DNA of 64,000 bases from Lytechinus pictus (taxonomy: Eukaryota > Echinodermata > Echinoidea > Temnopleuroida > Toxopneustidae). Position numbers and translations under genes: made by a program. Positions 11,401-26,400 of the stretch are shown piece after piece. The first letter of the stretch is position 1. Every line of letters begins with the position of its first letter. The notes under the pieces were generated by a model. That model was not told the DNA's origin and searched no databases. It worked only from the letters and a program-made list of their open reading frames with translations. The stretch lies in assembly GCF_037042905.1 (NCBI RefSeq), contig NC_087259.1:17215501-17279500 (forward strand), read 5' to 3'.

Positions 11401-14400
11401 TGATGTAGTGATGTATTGGATGTCAAATTTACTTGGTATTATGTTCCTCCGAAGTACTCCAAGAAGAGTTTTAACTGGAGGTGTGCCGGAGAGTGTGGTC
11501 TATTTTTGTGTGCATTATTGGGTCTTTCGGAGGGCATTTTTGAAAGTTGTCGTTGATGGCTGGTCAACAGTTTCTGGTAGAAGGCCATTCCACTGGTTGA
11601 TAGTTCGGATGAAGAAGGAATTGGCAAATGAGTCTGATTGTGTTTGCTGCTGTTGGAATTGTCGGGGGTGTCCTCTTCTGCCTCTTGATGGCTTGGGCTT
11701 GATGAAGTGCTCCTGATCTATGTCCAGTTGGCCATTCAGGATTTTGTAGAGGCAAGTTGGGCGATGACACTTCCTTCTTTCACGGAGTGGGGCCCATTCT
11801 AAGTCCTTATCTTCCACTCTCCATATATCTCGTGCAAGAACAAAGTTCACTTTGGGCACTCTAGTTTGCACTGGACCCAGGTTTTGGAATGCACTTGGCC
11901 CTGACATTACACATGCTGTCAGTTCTACAGTGTTTAAACGAAAATTGAAATCTTATTTACTGAGTAACTATGGAAGTGATTCGTAAAGCCTATTTTTCGT
12001 GTGTTATTTATCAGTTAATGCTAAATTATCAATACTTAACATCCCCCCCTTTCCCGGGCCTGGCTGGTCTCTGTCCTCATGTCCCCTTTTTTGTCCCTTT
12101 TGTACATAAATGTGTCCCTCTTCTCTCCCCTCCTCTCTCTTTAGTTATCATATTATATTATATTGCCATTTCTTTGTTGTTTATCCAATGTTCTTTGAAT
12201 TCGTAATGAGGAACCTTAATTTACAAGCATTGCTTCACTTAGGTCTCCTCGTCTTCCTTTAAAATTATTTCTTTTCTGTCTTAAGCTGTATAATGTATTT
12301 AGAAACAATGTTTTCTGCATACTCTGTTTTATATATACCTGTTTTATCATGTACTCTGCTCATTGTTTCATACACACTTATATGTTTGTCATGTATTCAA
12401 ACTCAAAGTTGGAAGACAAATAAAATGAACTTATGAACTTATGAACTTACTTAATGATGGCACTGATGCTAGTGTCACGTCCGTACATGTTAGGGACAAA
12501 TCTAGCCGCTCTATTTGGACTCTCTATACTATCTATATTTTTCTTTGTGTAGGGGTCCCATGATGCGATGGCGTACTCTAGGTGGGGTCTAACAAGGGAA
12601 GTGTACAGCTTTTTCTTTGATGTAGGAGGCACAATGGTAGAAATTTCTCTTAATGAAGTTCAGCACCCTTGTTGCTTTTGTGGTAGCATGTTGTGTTTGT
12701 TTGTTCCAACAAAGGTCACGTTAGAGCTGGATTCCTATAAAGTACTGGACATTCTTTTTTTCTTCCAGTCTAGTTCCCACCATTGTGTATTTGGTAGGGT
12801 CAGGCTTCCTCTTTCGAGTGATACTCATGGTATTACGTATCGATGGATTAAATCTCATCCCCCAAGCCTAGGACCAGTCAACCATCTTATTCAAGTCTAT
12901 TTGTACTTGATGTTCATTGCCAGGTGACTTGAAGGTATTATTTACCCCAAGTTCACAATACTACTGTGGCAATCTCTGAAAAATTTACTCACTGTTATTT
13001 CAAGCTTGTTTTAAAGGTGATATATATATGTAGTAACATGAATCTGACAACCATTGGTTCCAGTGTAATAATAAAGCATGTTCCATTCCGACAATATTCC
13101 ATATACATGTATAGGTGCATGTCAAACTGTCGCTTCAGTCTCAATCCTTCCGAGCGGCTTGTCCTCACCGCCAAGTGCGAAGACTGTACGCTGCAGACTA
13201 GACCCCGCTATTCCTGGTCTCTGATCCCAGCCTCTTCCAACAACAGCAAGCAGTCTCTTTCATGGTATGAAGACACCACTACGAGTAGGACCAATGCCTA
13301 CCTTGCCATCCGGGCTTATATATTTGGAGGATCTGAGGACTACACCTTGAAAGTGCTCGGTAAGTGTGTTGTACATGTACAAGTTCTTTCAAATCAATGC
13401 TTATCTATTGAAGCTTAAGTGTATCTTGTTAAATTCTTATTTATGCCCAAGATTGTTAAAAAAAGGGGAAGTATCTCAATGACGAAACCAACCTGTATCA
13501 TACCTCTAATTATCCATAATGATAAAAATCATAATGATGAACATAATAATGGTAATAATGATGACGATAATAATAATAGATATTTATAACATGCTTTATA
13601 CAAAAGTTTCAGAGTGCAAAAAGAGGATAGATGACAGCATAAACATTATACCCCTATAGTATATGATAACCGATCTTCCCAGATTTCATTCTACCCTTCC
13701 CCTATTGGAACTGGGTGGTCCTTGCAGACAAAAAATGTGTGAATTGTACTAAGCAGTAAGGGAAGTATTTCATGAAGAGTTTTGTCATTGACTTCAATGA
13801 CAAAGTTTCTCTGAGCCAATAAGAATCTTGGATTTCAGTAGCTTGTAAAAAAATGTCAACAGAAATCACTGATTGTCTATTGATGTAATGCTCCCCTGGT
13901 TGATTTCCTTCCTTTCCTATTTCATCAGTATATAGTTGGAGTGGCACCAAGACTTTTGCCGAATATGCCTTCAAATCCAACTCCCCTCCACAGCTTGGAA
14001 CCTGCAGTGCGTCACCCACCGAGGGTGTGGTTCTGCAGACTCATTTTACAATACTCTGTCAGGGATTCGTGGATGATGATGAACCATTGAGTTATGAGGT
14101 CAGAGCGTTGACGGGTTCCAAGACTAAAACGGGGGTTAGCTCCTTCCATGATTCTTCAACAACAGGTATGGTAGTGGATCGTATTACCAAACTTTTTTCA
14201 TGAATTCAGTCGTATCAAACACAATATTCTCATAAATTTCATCAAACTTTAACCGTGATCACACAGATATCTACAAGATTTATGTAAAAATATTGCCGAA
14301 ATCGTTCGTCTTTGCTCAATATCTGCTTCCAATTGCACCCCTCTCTGCATGTGAAATATTTTGGTCATTTGAAAATGGTATCTTATTACCGAGTGTGTGT

Positions 14401-17400
14401 TTTGTGTGGAAAAAGTTGAGAAAACAACAAAAATTACAATGTTTTATTATTTTGAGAATACAAAGGCTTTGTAATTTGTTGGAAAATGTTTGACCATTTT
14501 TCATCATCTTTCTATCCAAGTTCCCTTAGGAAGGATGTTACAAAGTTTTGAGCATATGAAATTATTTTCTGACGCATATAATGCGCATGTTCGGTAATAC
14601 CTGTACAAGGCCAGACGGTAATACAATCACTCACTATATAAAGTAAAACACACATTCACACATTATACTTTACAATTTACTTCTTCAGATTTAATTAACA
14701 GGAATGTGATAAATGATAATGATAATAAAAATTAATTTTTGAAACTGCAAGTCTCTCGTAATGCTTTACAAACTTAGAAAATTAACCTCATTATTATTAT
14801 TTTTGGGCCACACGTGTGAAAAGTGACATGATTCAAGCATGTAAATATATTATGCAATGAACTGAATGAAGATGAGTTTTTAAACAAAGAATGGTAACTC
14901 CTTAAAAATACAGAATGATATTATCCCTTAAATACTGTATTTTGACATTACCATTTACTCTTTACAAATATTATTTCTAATCAAGGTACCTTGATATATT
15001 TTGGTGTGGATCCGCATATTCCTCCGACTTTCCTACCTGTTGGCACAGCAAGCCGTGATTTTCAAGTTGACATTTCCATCAAGGTATCTGATACCTATGG
15101 GGCTAGTATCAGTACTTCAGTTGCTGTAAAGGTATCAGTTGCTTTATATTTGTTGGAATGTTCATTGTAAGCAGACGCTTCATGCATTTAAACCATTATA
15201 TAAAGCAATAGAAAATGTCCGAAGGTGGCCATCAAATTTGATGGATTTTTAGTTCTTAATTATCTTATATATTCATGTTATTTGTACTTATGCACCAAGG
15301 TACCCAGTTAGTCTATATGGGAAAATCTTTCAAAAATTTAAATACATGTATTATTAAACAAATATGATAAGTAATCAAATATTAGTAGGCTTGCAAAATT
15401 TTAACACTAAATAGAACAGAGTAAGCATCAGCTTAGAACTACATGTTTACACATGTCTACTTAACTCAATATTAATTAAATTTTGTGAGAGACAAACTGA
15501 CCTAAATTTCATTAATACTTGTGTGAAACCTTTGCTATAGCCTGGTATGCGATACAAGGTTATATTCTAGTCCCATTTCTTTGCATTTTATTTTTTAGAA
15601 CATGGGGGCACTTTAATAATGAAATATCTTGTACATCGTGCACATGTAATTTATATGGAGTCTTTGGATTGAATGACCTTATCAACCACAGGTAGCAGAA
15701 CCAGCAGTAGACACGAGCCAACCTGACAAAACTGTGACTGACACTATCCTGGAGATGGCGTCTGGTGAAGAGAGCGCCCTCTCAAGTCTACTAGAAACCG
15801 GGGACACTCAGAGTGCCACACAGTTGGTGTATACGCTCACGTCTTTACTCAACGCGGAGGCCGAGCATGACGCTGACGAATCTGCAAGTGCCACAGAGGA
15901 GGAGCAGGAGGAGGAAAGTGACTTCATGGAAGAAAAGAAGACAAAGAGAGCAGAAGTATGGAAAAAAAAATGGATTTGTATATCGCTTTATGCCCAAGTC
16001 ACACCGGTAATATTGACTCCAGACACGGGTGTAAATCTGTGACGTCATGCTATTCAAGTGGGGGGGGGGTGGGGGAATGGAAAAATAGATCATCCCCACG
16101 AACAATAGATGTGACATAAGGATTGATTTCCGCCAGTGACTCCAGACATAAAGCTTTTTGTAAGTTATGATCTACTTTATAAACAAATGGTGATTCTTTC
16201 TTGTAGATAATGATACACCATAAGATTTTCATTGGTGCTAATGTAGTTCCAGAGAAAGGGTCACCTGTCGTTCATAAAGCTGCTCGTATCTAATGAACAG
16301 CTTTATGAAACACTCCCCGATACGTTATTTTCAATGACATACATTTGGGCGGTTTTGTTGGTGTGACTAGCATCAGTATCATCATTATATTTATAATGAT
16401 CATCAATATTATAAATTCTACTTTAACAAGGTAATACTAATTGAAGCTCAATCTCCAGTGCACAGAGGAACAGCTTGTTTGATGACTGATGCATATTCAT
16501 TTCAGTACATATCTGCTTGCTTCACCCCTCCTTACCCTCAATAACCACATTGCTATTTTACTGAATCACTCCAAAATCAATGTAGCTTCTTCAACCAATC
16601 AAACTTTGCTTTCAATTCTAAGTGAATATCAAAGAAAACGCTAATAGTATTTAAGCTGATATACATTTTACTTTCATGTCAAGCTAACATAAATCCATTT
16701 AACTGCAACAGAAACCAAGACCAACATGTGTTTTGTTGCCATGCCAGGAGCGCCTTGAGCTCCTGGCATGGAGGAGACGTGCGCTATACAAATCCTATAT
16801 CATTTATTCATTATTATATTTTGTTTGTTTAAAACATTCAAAGAAAGATTCTGTCTAATATAAATTCTATCAAAGATGATACAAATAGTGAATAGAGATC
16901 GACATGCAGCAGCTTTGAGGCTTGCACCCCTCATCAAAATCAGGGAGTGCTTCATGAAGTATCATGTCAGTAATTTTCCCTGAATTATTAGCTTTGAGCC
17001 AATCAGATGCAAGGATTTCAGTAGCTTATAACAGTTATCATTGAAAATCACTGACTATTTGTTTAATGAAACACTCTCCAGGGGAATAAGCATGAATGAA
17101 CAGGAGACTGAACCAGCAAAGGAAAACAGACCATTTAAAAAAACATGTGGTTGAAAGTTTTTGAGATTATTTTTCTTATTGTAATCAGAATAACCACGCA
17201 GCATGATATTTATTTTCCAGGCTAGAGAGTCCATCATTGCCAACATCCGTCAGATAGAACTTAGAGACATGGAAACGCTACAACAAACCTCAGCTGCCAT
17301 TGCCCAGGTCACTCAAGAGAAGGAAGAAATTTCTGCTGCAGCTCAAGTAAGGCTTTGCCCAAAACTGAAAACAATTTTTTTCACATACATTTTATCACAC

Positions 17401-20400
17401 ATTCCACAGTAAGAAATTATATTACAAGATATGCTGATATTTCAAATGTATAGAACATATCGTTATTCTTGAATGTAGTTATGTGAAGAGCCAATGCAAG
17501 TCAGCAACATTTTGAGTACAGAGTCAATGGAATGTGAGATGAGGAAAAAGTTGTGGAGTGTGGTAGAACTTGTGTTCTCTTGCTGTAGTAAATCTGTGAA
17601 CTAATCTCAACAGTAAATAGCGCAATACAAAGTATCCAGTATACATACATACATTACAATATTGAATGAAATCAATGAAGATATAGTAGAATTTACCTTG
17701 AAGTTTACAGATTTTCTCTTGATTACTAACTGCGAGTTAAGCGTTGATATGTGGCGGGATCCTATCCAGTTTAATTTGAGTTTTAAAAGCTTTCTTGGGT
17801 CATTTAAACATAGATGTGGTTTGGAAACTACACAAAATTCTGTGAGAGCATGTTGACTCAAAATTGCTTAAAAGACATGAATTTGTGTACAAATCCATTG
17901 CAATTGTGGAATTAGTCAAAATTCATAAATAAATCAATAGACTGATGAAACTATAAAATAATTTCATCATGTTTATGATAATGTTCCATTGAAAAAATTA
18001 GAAAAAAAATGTGATTCTGAATTTTTTAATGTATATTTGATAATTCTACAAGATTCTGTGAATGAAAATAAAGTGGTTTGGGGCTTTATTTAGTTGATAA
18101 TAGAACAAACTTGAATATTATGCATAAATTAGCTAAATCAATTAGTTGTGAAATTTTTTGAACAATTTGATTTTTTATTTTTTGTAGATTATTATGTCAT
18201 GGGTAACTTATGTGTCCATTTTCATCTGTCAATTTTTTGCATTTTTGGCCCCCCCCCCCATCTTCTTAGGTATCAAAATAGCTCAGTTGTTTTTACGGTC
18301 TATCTCGAAACATCACTTTTCTGAGAAAAATAACTTTAAAGTTTGGAAGTTTTAGCTTTTGTTAGGAGACGGGTATAAAACATTTTTAGCAATGGGACAA
18401 GAAAAAGCTTATTAAATGCCAGTAAGAATTTTGTGCTTATTTGGGGTTTTAGTTGTGAAATAAATGAGATTTTTGTGCAGATAGACTATTTAACCACAGC
18501 ACATGTTACATGTATACACTCATACTACACATCCTAAGATGGTAAAATCTTCTAAATAGACCATGAACACTATTGACATACTATGGTAAAAAGGTCTATT
18601 TTCTAGTTAAACCATTTTTACAGTCTTATCTTATGGATTAAAGTGGTCTAGCTTCTAAATAGACCATTTTTAATACTGTTCTGTTTTTCATAAAGCGTTA
18701 ACATGCAGAACAGCCTTAAGGTTTAGGAAGAAAAGCGGCAAACGATATTACTGAAAATGGCCTAACTTAGGTAAACTGGTCTGGTCTAACTAAAAAAAAT
18801 CTCAATTAAGAAGATTAAAAGGTTTTACTTCTATGATATTAGACAATTGGCTTACTCAGAGACCAGTTTACCATCAGATCTGAAGGAAAATACAAAAAAA
18901 TTAAGAAGAAATCTCCTCTAAAACAAGACATAATGGGATTTTCTTGATAGCACCATTGAAAAGAGTGCCCTCACATTTATTTATTTATTTATTTATTGAT
19001 ATATTCATATTCCACAATCATCAAAGTACATTTATAATAAATCATTTTAACACTGAAAAAAATGCATAACACACAGGATTGTACCCCAAAATGTCAAATT
19101 TTTGAGTTAGACTGTTTTACCATCTGACTGCCGAAATGCAACTTCATAATCAACCAACCAGAAGCATGCGTTAATACATGTACCTTAAACATAATTTTTG
19201 TCTCACCTGCATAGCAAAGGTTAAGTTTTTGAAATGACAGCATAACTTAGAAAGTATATGGACCTAGTTCATGAAACTTGGCCATAAGGTTAATCAAGTA
19301 TTACTAAACATTCTGCCTGAGTTCCAGGTCACATGATCAAGGTCAAAGGTCATTTAAGGTCTATGAACTTAGACCATGTTGGGGAATCAACATCAAAATC
19401 TTAACCTAAGGTTAAGTTTTTGAAATGTCATCATACCTTAGAAAATATATGGACCTAGTTCATGAAACTTGGACATAAGGTTGATCAAGTATAACTGAAC
19501 ATTCTGCTTGAGTTTCACGCCACATGACTAAGGTCAAAGGTCATTTAGGGTCAACGAACTTTGGCCAAATTGGGGGTATCTGTTGAATTACCATCATAAC
19601 TTTGAAAGTTTATGGATCTGATTAATGAAACTTGGACATAATAGTAATCAAGTATCACTGAACATCCTGTGCACATTTCAGGTCACATGACCGAGGTCAC
19701 ATAAGAGTAATCAAGTATCTTTGAAAATCCCGTCCGAGTTTCAGGTCACATGACCAAGGTCAAAGGTCATTTAAGGTCAATGAACTTTGGCCATGTTGGG
19801 GGGTATTTGTTGAATTACCATATCTCTGTAAGTGTATTGGTCTAGTTCATAAAACTTTGACATAAGAGTAACCAAGTGTCACTGAACATCTTGTGCGAGT
19901 TTCAGGTCACATGACCATGGTCAAAGGACAATGGACTTTGGCCATGTTGGGGGTATTTGTTGAATTACCATCATAACTCTGTAAGTATATTGGTCTAGTT
20001 CATAAAACTTTGACATAAGAGCCATCAATTATCACTAAACATCTTTTGGAGTTTCAGGTCACACGACCAAAGTCAAAGGTCATTGAACCTTGGCCATTTT
20101 AGAGGTAATTATAAGATTGCTGTCATAACTTTCAAAGTTTATAGATATAGTGTATAAAATGTTGATATAGGGGTAATCAAGTATCAGTTTTGGGTCACAT
20201 GATCAAGGTCAAATGTCAATGAACGTAGTATTGTATCATTACATGAATGGTGTTTTTTGTGAATAATTATTGTATAGTAGTTTTCAAAGTCAGCACTTGC
20301 TACTATATTGAATCGCGTGATGCAGGTGAGACAGCCAGAGGCATTCCACTTGTTACTTTATTTGCTCAATACTAAAGTAAACTCAAGGACATTTAATTTG

Positions 20401-23400
20401 TGTCTACAGAAAAGACTTTCTAATAAATTACTGGAAAGCCAGACAAATGACAATGCAGAAAAATTATGATTTCATTAATCAAATAGGCCTAAAGATCTGT
20501 TTATTGATTGGTTATAAATTCTATTTTATATGAAACATTTAAACACACAACATAAAAAGAATCAACAATAGCAAAATAACAATCATTGCATTGGAGGGAA
20601 CAGTCTTAAACACAATGGCTCAGAAAAATGGTGCCCCTCAATCTTTATTCATTGTTTGCTTTGTTGATTATGTATGTTACTGATGTTTCTTATCCAAAAG
20701 TGTAATTATAGGCCTATGGAATATTTAACATACAAAATAATAAAGTTCAAAAGAGATATTTAAACCTGTTCTCTGAATAATAAACATGACCGGTCCACAT
20801 ATTTTCTGGTAACAGAAATAAGACTTCTACCTAATTAGCATTTCCTCAAAATGTCCTTTCCAATTCTAAGAGTCAAAGTTAATCATTCTTATCCTCAAAC
20901 AATTAGTTCTTAATAATCATATTCAAAATAGTCTTGAGCATATGACATTGATTAAATAAGAGGTAAGTTGATTATAACAATTTTTTTCATTCATCTCTAA
21001 AATTTATAGGCTCTTGTGAATTTGACTCTCAGTGACACTGACATGTAAATTATACAAAATGAACAGAAAATGATTTCATTTTAACTTACAGTTTGACTTG
21101 AAAGACTACTACAGGGAATCATGAATGCCTCGATGTTAGTTCTGGTGTTCTTTATGCTCTGACATGGATTTATACTTGCAGCACAATCTGCCATAAATTT
21201 GAGCTTCCATTATCTATACCCATTGACCCATATGTCCTGCTTGTATAACTTCTGTGCAGGGAGAGTGAAGCTAATTCTGCCAGATAAGGCAACCCATTCA
21301 GTACAAAAATGTTCCACCTGTTAAGTAATGCAGAGTGCAGTGGAGCCTGACTATTGGTTATTCAGTCCCAGATTCTAATCATAGGTCCATGTTCTAATGA
21401 ACATAACAATTTGGTATAGCATTGTGGGAGAAGTTTGAATCCTGAACATTCCCATTTAAATGCAACTGTTTGTGAAATGGCCCCCTGGATCATTACATCA
21501 GAACTTTATGAAATAAAACATGCCATCATGGTATTGTGAAACAATTAACAAGATGGGTAGGAATAAGTTAGGTAGTTCTCATTGCCAAAACTATAGGGCA
21601 AGTTTGTGATACAGGTTCTACCTGGGGGCTTTGTCACAAGGAGTGAAATTAAGTGATTTTTAGGATGTAATTATGCTTCCCATTTTCAGGTCACCTCAGA
21701 CTTTTGTGACGCGTCTAGTTCAAATCACGGTTGCAGGGTATCTCATTTTCATTCCAATGATCATATATACATTGTAACTGCTCAATAATGTACAATCAAC
21801 ATTTCTTTGTAATACAGTTTCTGGGGAAGCATAAACAGAAATAACACATTCTAGTTGTGTGGTGTATATACCGCTAAATATAAATTCAGATGCCCATGCA
21901 GTGGATAGGCCCAGATATAGCATTACTATCAATTCGTTGGATTCACAATATGATGTGCCATCTATCAGTTGCAGCAAACAGGCCAATTGTCTAACTTTGC
22001 GGTCGACATCAAGCACAGGCGCAGGCAGCGCACAGTGCTAGTGTACTGTAATGTGATTGTGATAATTCAAAAATGAAAACCATATTGCAGGAATTCACCA
22101 AAAACGGTCTAAATTTCATACAGAAATATGCGGGCAAATTATTCTCTCACCTCCTGGACCCTAGTAAACAGATTATTCAGTCAAGCCACGTCGGCCAGCG
22201 CTGAATACTTGCATGCATGCATGCATGCACTTTAGTACTAACTCGTGCAGATGTCCACTTTTTCCCATGAGGCATTGCGAATTTTGGCTAGTCCGCTGCA
22301 ACCGATATTAGACGTTTTAAATACCAAATGCTCATTGAACTTACAAATTTTGAATCATATTTAACTCTCCATAAAACATCCTTCCAATAAAACAAAAATC
22401 CTGAGATGTATTTATTTGAATAAGAATCAACATTAAACAGCATAATAAATCTGTTTCAAATTTGTGTAATTAAAAAGATCCTTCCGTAACTATTTTGATT
22501 ACAAATGGCACTATCTATCTTCATACATATGAATGGCACAATATGACGCTTCATCAACAACACAGATCTAATTCCTCGATAGTAACAACATGCACTATTC
22601 TAATATATTTCACATTTACAGTTATCAGCTGCACAGAGTTATCAAGAAATGAGCCATCTCCTGAGAGAAGAGAGTGGCAGTGGTCACTCCGGAGGGGACA
22701 TAGTGGAAGAAACAGCAAGGTAGGTAGAAGATCAACTTATGCAATACGTACAGTATGACTGCAGGACCAAGTCCTACAAAGAGTTGTGAGTGATCCGATC
22801 AACCACAACTATAAAGGCATGTTTCTTCGAAAGGTTTTCGAGATATACATGTAATGTACATGAATATTCATACATTGATCGTTGTCTTGACAATTCAGTG
22901 TGCCCCACCTCGTTTACCGGAATACACTGTGTGAATTTCCTGGAGGAAAAATTATGATATTGATGGATTTCCATGTAGTTGAGATTGATCAGAACAATCA
23001 TAACTCTTTAAAAGATGGGACCAAGGTCAAGGTATGCTTAGTACTTTTGGTCAGTAAAATTGAAATGGATGATTAACTTTATCTTCTTACTTTCTCGAGC
23101 TTAACATTGCTTAGTACACTAAGATATTTGAGAAAAGTATAAATAAATGAATGTTATTGAAGTGTAACTCTTCACAGTATTTTTATTTCCCGGCTGAATG
23201 GCGAAGGATACTTTGAATATTTCAGCAGTGTGTCACATCATACTATACATCACATCTACTATGCTCTTGATTTCCTCAATAATGAATTTGTTTGGTGCAT
23301 GTTATGTCAAGGCATATTTTACAGATACTAGTTATTAATCAGAATATATGTTTTTGAATATGTACATGTACTTTTATATACACCTAAATAAAAAGATAAT

Positions 23401-26400
23401 TGGTCTGCTTGGCATCTAAGGAATCACAATTGGTATTAGATGAATGGCTTAAAAAATTGAAATCATAGATTTTAAAAGAAAACGGAGCATAGCTTTCTAA
23501 AATGGAAGGCATTGTCATACTCTTCTTCAGTGCCCATGGTGTGACAACAAAAGAGAATTCAAAATCTGACGGTTTCTGTTACAGTTGCAAAAAACATGTC
23601 TGGGGGGGGGGGGCAGGGTGCAATATACTATCTAATATTTATGAACATTTTCTATCAAAAACATCAAAACAACATTTATTTTTCTTTCACCAACAAGCTT
23701 CATTGTGGTTGGACTATCAAACATCATGGAAGCCGCCTTCAGCACGCTATCTTCAGCTGTAAATGAAAGTACTCCTGTAGCAGCTCAGGATGACGAAGCT
23801 GGGAAGGCTATCGAAAATGTGAGTAATTCTTACACTTTATATGTTTGTCATTTTGCCTCCGACGAAGATTCTGCTAGGATCGAAAGCTTAGGCCCCTTTT
23901 TGACTTTCTAATTCTTACTTTGGCAGACATCTTATTAATTTGATAATTCAACAAAAATATATATTTCATGAGGGTGACCTTTGACCTCACACGTGGACCT
24001 GGCCACAGAGGATTATCTATTACTGGGGGTGCTGTGACAGTGCTCAGCACTCCCAGTAAAAATAAAATGATCCTCCACGGTAGGGCCCTGACCTCGCATC
24101 AGAAGTGAAGCACCCATGCCAGTATTTCTATCATTTTACATTTTTAATAAGGTAGCAGCATTCCTGAACTTGTATCCTTTTGATCATAGTAATACTACAT
24201 AGAATTTGCATAGCGCACTTTCCATTTATTACATGCTCAAGGCGCTTCAGAGCAAATAACTAAAAAAAATACATTGCAGGTTCGTCTATACAAGGAAGCT
24301 TTCAATACAGAGATGTTTGTCAAAGAGCAGCTAGCTGGATCCTTGTCATTTGATTGGTTATTTAGTATCGATCATTCAGCCCATTTTACAATGACGTCAT
24401 TAACCATGCAATTTTGGATCCGTTCATCGTGCAATTTTGGATCCATACGATTTTGTCCATTGCACGCGCGCACCCAGACTGCAGGCACCACAAGTAAAAC
24501 CTCTCTTGTTTTCAGCGCGCATCATGATATGTACGCAACAATCAATAGATTGAGCTCGCACTGTATCAACATATTTTGCATCGAAATTCATAAATTCAAT
24601 ATGAAAACGAATTTACTTTTAGGAGTCATATAAACCAAATAATGAATGTTCTTATCATTCGTGCAATGGACAGTTTACTTCATTCGGTGAAAGATGAAAT
24701 GAATGATCCATTCAACGAGGTGTAGCCGAGTTGAATGAATCATTTCATCTTTCACCTCATGAGGTATTCTGTCCATTGCACTTATAAACATTCATTATTT
24801 GTATACCATTGTACAGGTATGTCTTCAGATTTTAAATTTAAATGTGCAGCTGCTGATTGTTGTGGACAGATTTGAGATAAACTTGGATGGATTACAAGAA
24901 CTTGAATTCAATTGGAAAATAAAGCGTATTCGCAAAATGAAGTGTACATGTACATCCCACAGTCATTCGTAATCATGGCACTGCAAGAGAATTTCAGTTT
25001 CAATTGAATGCAAATCAACAACACAATTGTGTTTGATCAAAGGATTTACGCTCAATTTTGGGGCTTGCGCTTGATTCAAAATGAAATGCAACGGCCCATA
25101 AATTCAAAGTCAGCTTGCTGTGTAATTACATCACCTTCAGGGTATCAGACAGACCTTGCCTATAGTTGTGTACTACTGGGCAGACATTAATATTGTTTGC
25201 ACATTTGCACTCACACAAGCATGTATAAAGCCAAACTTAACTCGTCATGGAAGATCCAATCTGTTATATTACAAAATTTCAAATCTGCCTGATTTTCAAT
25301 TGACCATTGATTATGAAACAAGGTTCAAACTTAATATCAAATTGATTCATTTTATATACAAATAATTGTGTATGATACATGATATTCAGAACAATGTTCC
25401 ACTCCTTTTTCAAAAATCATGATTACCTAGGCCACCAGACTCTATCTTGCCCTCTCACAATCAATGCACGCTCTCCAGTATCTGAGGAGACGTATTCCAG
25501 TAATAAAGCTCCCAAGCCATATGACAGTACAGTGAGTACACTGTACCTAATGAATTAACACTTGGTGGATAGAGGCAAAACATAGATTTGCTTCTTTCGA
25601 AGGATGCTAATACTAACACTTCAGTCAGAGATTCAAATCCCTTTAGTTTAGAGTCTGATGATTTTACCATGAAATCAAGTGATCCTAATGACATGTAGCG
25701 TTATTTAAATCATTTTAATACAAAATGCCTCTTCTACTTGACCAATGCTTTGTCCACAGACAAGAAATGTCACCATGGCTACCCTGCAAGCCCTGGAAGA
25801 GTTGGAGACGGCCGTCCTGCAGAACAGGGTCCCTGGTGAAGAGAGCATGGTGATAAGAACAGAAGCGGTGTCCTTGATCCTCCAGAGGCAAGAGAGATGG
25901 GAGGTGGCATCCAAGGTCAAGGAGAGCGAGGCCAGGACTTCCCACTTCCAGCTTCCAAGCGATGCACTGGATGACGGAGAGGAATCAAGCTTTGATGACA
26001 TTGTGGACAGCCATGTGAGTGCTTTAATAATAGAAATGACAGAAGAGAAAGGGGGAAAATTTGTTATTTATTGGTCAACCATTTCTGTCTTCAACAGGTA
26101 TCATGAAAACTGTTTATTTGGGTGATTCAAATGTCTTTTTTGTCTTGCCTGCAAAGCACAGCGAGACTATAGGCGCCGCTTTTCCAATGGTTGCGGCGGC
26201 GTCAACATCAAATCTTAACCTCAGGTTGAATTTTTGAAATGACATCATAACTTAGAAAGTATATGGACTTAGTTCATGAACTTGGACATAAGGGTAATCA
26301 CGTATTACTGAACATCCTGCCTTGGTTTCAGGTTAGTCCGTAGGCACAGACCATGATTGAAACTTTGATCAACAAGTGTGTCTCCACACAAAGACTAGCG

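Noticed and set aside
11408..11716. 102-codon plus-strand open frame
   Set aside because: It is the shadow of the minus-strand retrotransposon polymerase C-terminus.
18971..18998. ATTT repeats and other simple-sequence tracts (13,525-13,580; 22,212-22,231; poly-G at 16,062, 23,603, 35,723, 57,948) as functional elements
   Set aside because: They are ordinary microsatellites and homopolymer runs. G-quadruplex potential cannot be judged from one strand of this kind alone.
22899..23031. Open segment with acceptor (AATTCAG) and donor (GTATGC) in the intron between exons 13 and 14, encoding VPHLVYRNTLCEFPGG and more
   Set aside because: Exon 13 joins exon 14 directly in correct phase (two bases plus one). 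Including this segment (133 bases) would leave phase 0 and break the frame of exon 14, and its sequence is not family-like.
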